Source of the DNA: Methyloversatilis thermotolerans | GTDB lineage: Bacteria > Pseudomonadota > Gammaproteobacteria > Burkholderiales > Rhodocyclaceae | NCBI RefSeq assembly: GCF_000372885.1 | Contig: NZ_KB889967.1 | Span: 1,732,655-1,796,654 of the forward strand | Direction: 5' to 3' | Length of the DNA: 64,000 nt | Part shown: in pieces, positions 63,882-64,000 of the stretch | Numbering within the stretch: position 1 is the stretch's first letter | How the letters are laid out: each line of letters opens with the position of its first letter | Translations under genes and position numbers: made by a program | The notes under the pieces: generated by a model | Database searches by the model: none | What the model was told of the DNA's origin: nothing | What the model saw: the letters and a program-made list of their open reading frames with translations, nothing else

Positions 63882-64000
63882 TCAGTCGCGGAAATTGCCG
63901 AACTGGAGTGGTATATCGGTGACGTCCTTGCGCAGCAGCGCGATCGCATCCTGCAGGGTGTCGCGCTTGGCGCCGGTCACGCGCACTTCCTCACCCTGTA
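63882..64000 (-). CDS. yajQ: YajQ family protein, C-terminal part (5' end outside window)
   Basis: On the minus strand the frame ends with [20 protein letters not shown] then [18 protein letters not shown] and a TGA at 63884-63882. This is the characteristic YajQ C-terminus (…PLQFxNFRD). YajQ proteins bind cyclic di-GMP or nucleotides; the N-terminal two thirds lie beyond the window. Confidence 0.88.
   Translation of the reverse strand, partial: QGEEVRVTGAKRDTLQDAIALLRKDVTDIPLQFGNFRD

Overview
The window reads as chromosomal DNA of a GC-rich betaproteobacterial methylotroph. The strongest pointers are a complete calcium-type methanol dehydrogenase cluster (mxaFJGIRSACKLD), a methylene-tetrahydromethanopterin dehydrogenase gene (mtdB) just downstream, PEP-CTERM proteins and Rhodocyclales-like housekeeping genes. 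Methyloversatilis or a close relative is my best guess; this is inference from gene content, with no rRNA gene to confirm it.

Region by region. (1) 1-6.8 kb: a probable zinc-starvation island with a ZnuD-like TonB receptor, three secreted proteins (two with PEP-CTERM tails, one cut by the window edge), a DUF1826 protein and a COG0523/ZigA GTPase. Two GATAAT-type palindromes in the divergent promoter regions are candidate Zur operators. (2) 6.9-23.4 kb: a two-component system divergent from mxaF, then the mxa operon, then a SoxYZ-like carrier, a trypsin-like/TPR protease, a parvulin-type foldase, two small exported proteins and mtdB. Strong hairpins follow mxaF and mxaI and probably set the expression ratio between structural and accessory genes. 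(3) 23.6-34.4 kb: housekeeping genes, namely a DUF2254 membrane protein, serS with a tRNA-Ser(CGA), rarA, lolA, ftsK, a Crp-type regulator, trxB, a Smr-domain protein and glnB.

(4) 34.7-43.4 kb: an exported-protein region. It holds an exosortase, a partner membrane protein and two proteins (DNRLRE type and subtilisin type) that share the C-terminal signal GDVPLPGWAL, which differs from the PEP-CTERM tails of region 1. Next to it lie two tandem trypsin-like/TPR proteins, one of which has lost its catalytic His and Ser. (5) 43.5-48.9 kb: a LuxR-type regulator broken by an in-frame TGA, then an AT-rich, apparently foreign four-gene cassette of three membrane or exported proteins and one alpha/beta hydrolase, with no recognisable known system. 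(6) 48.9-53.8 kb: nadE, orn, a Ste24-type protease, phhB and rsgA. (7) 53.8-54.5 kb: a tandem array of REPIN-like repeats, related to copies at 26.9 and 63.7 kb. (8) 54.6-59.0 kb: the Anbu proteasome-like operon (ATP-grasp, alpha-E, transglutaminase, Anbu), interrupted by a second family of hairpin repeats. (9) 59.4-64.0 kb: thiolase, CobD/CbiB-like protein, CoA pyrophosphatase, retropepsin-like protease, a class I amidotransferase and the end of a YajQ gene.

Functionally, the mxa products oxidise methanol in the periplasm and hand electrons to cytochrome cL. The resulting formaldehyde feeds the tetrahydromethanopterin pathway through MtdB.
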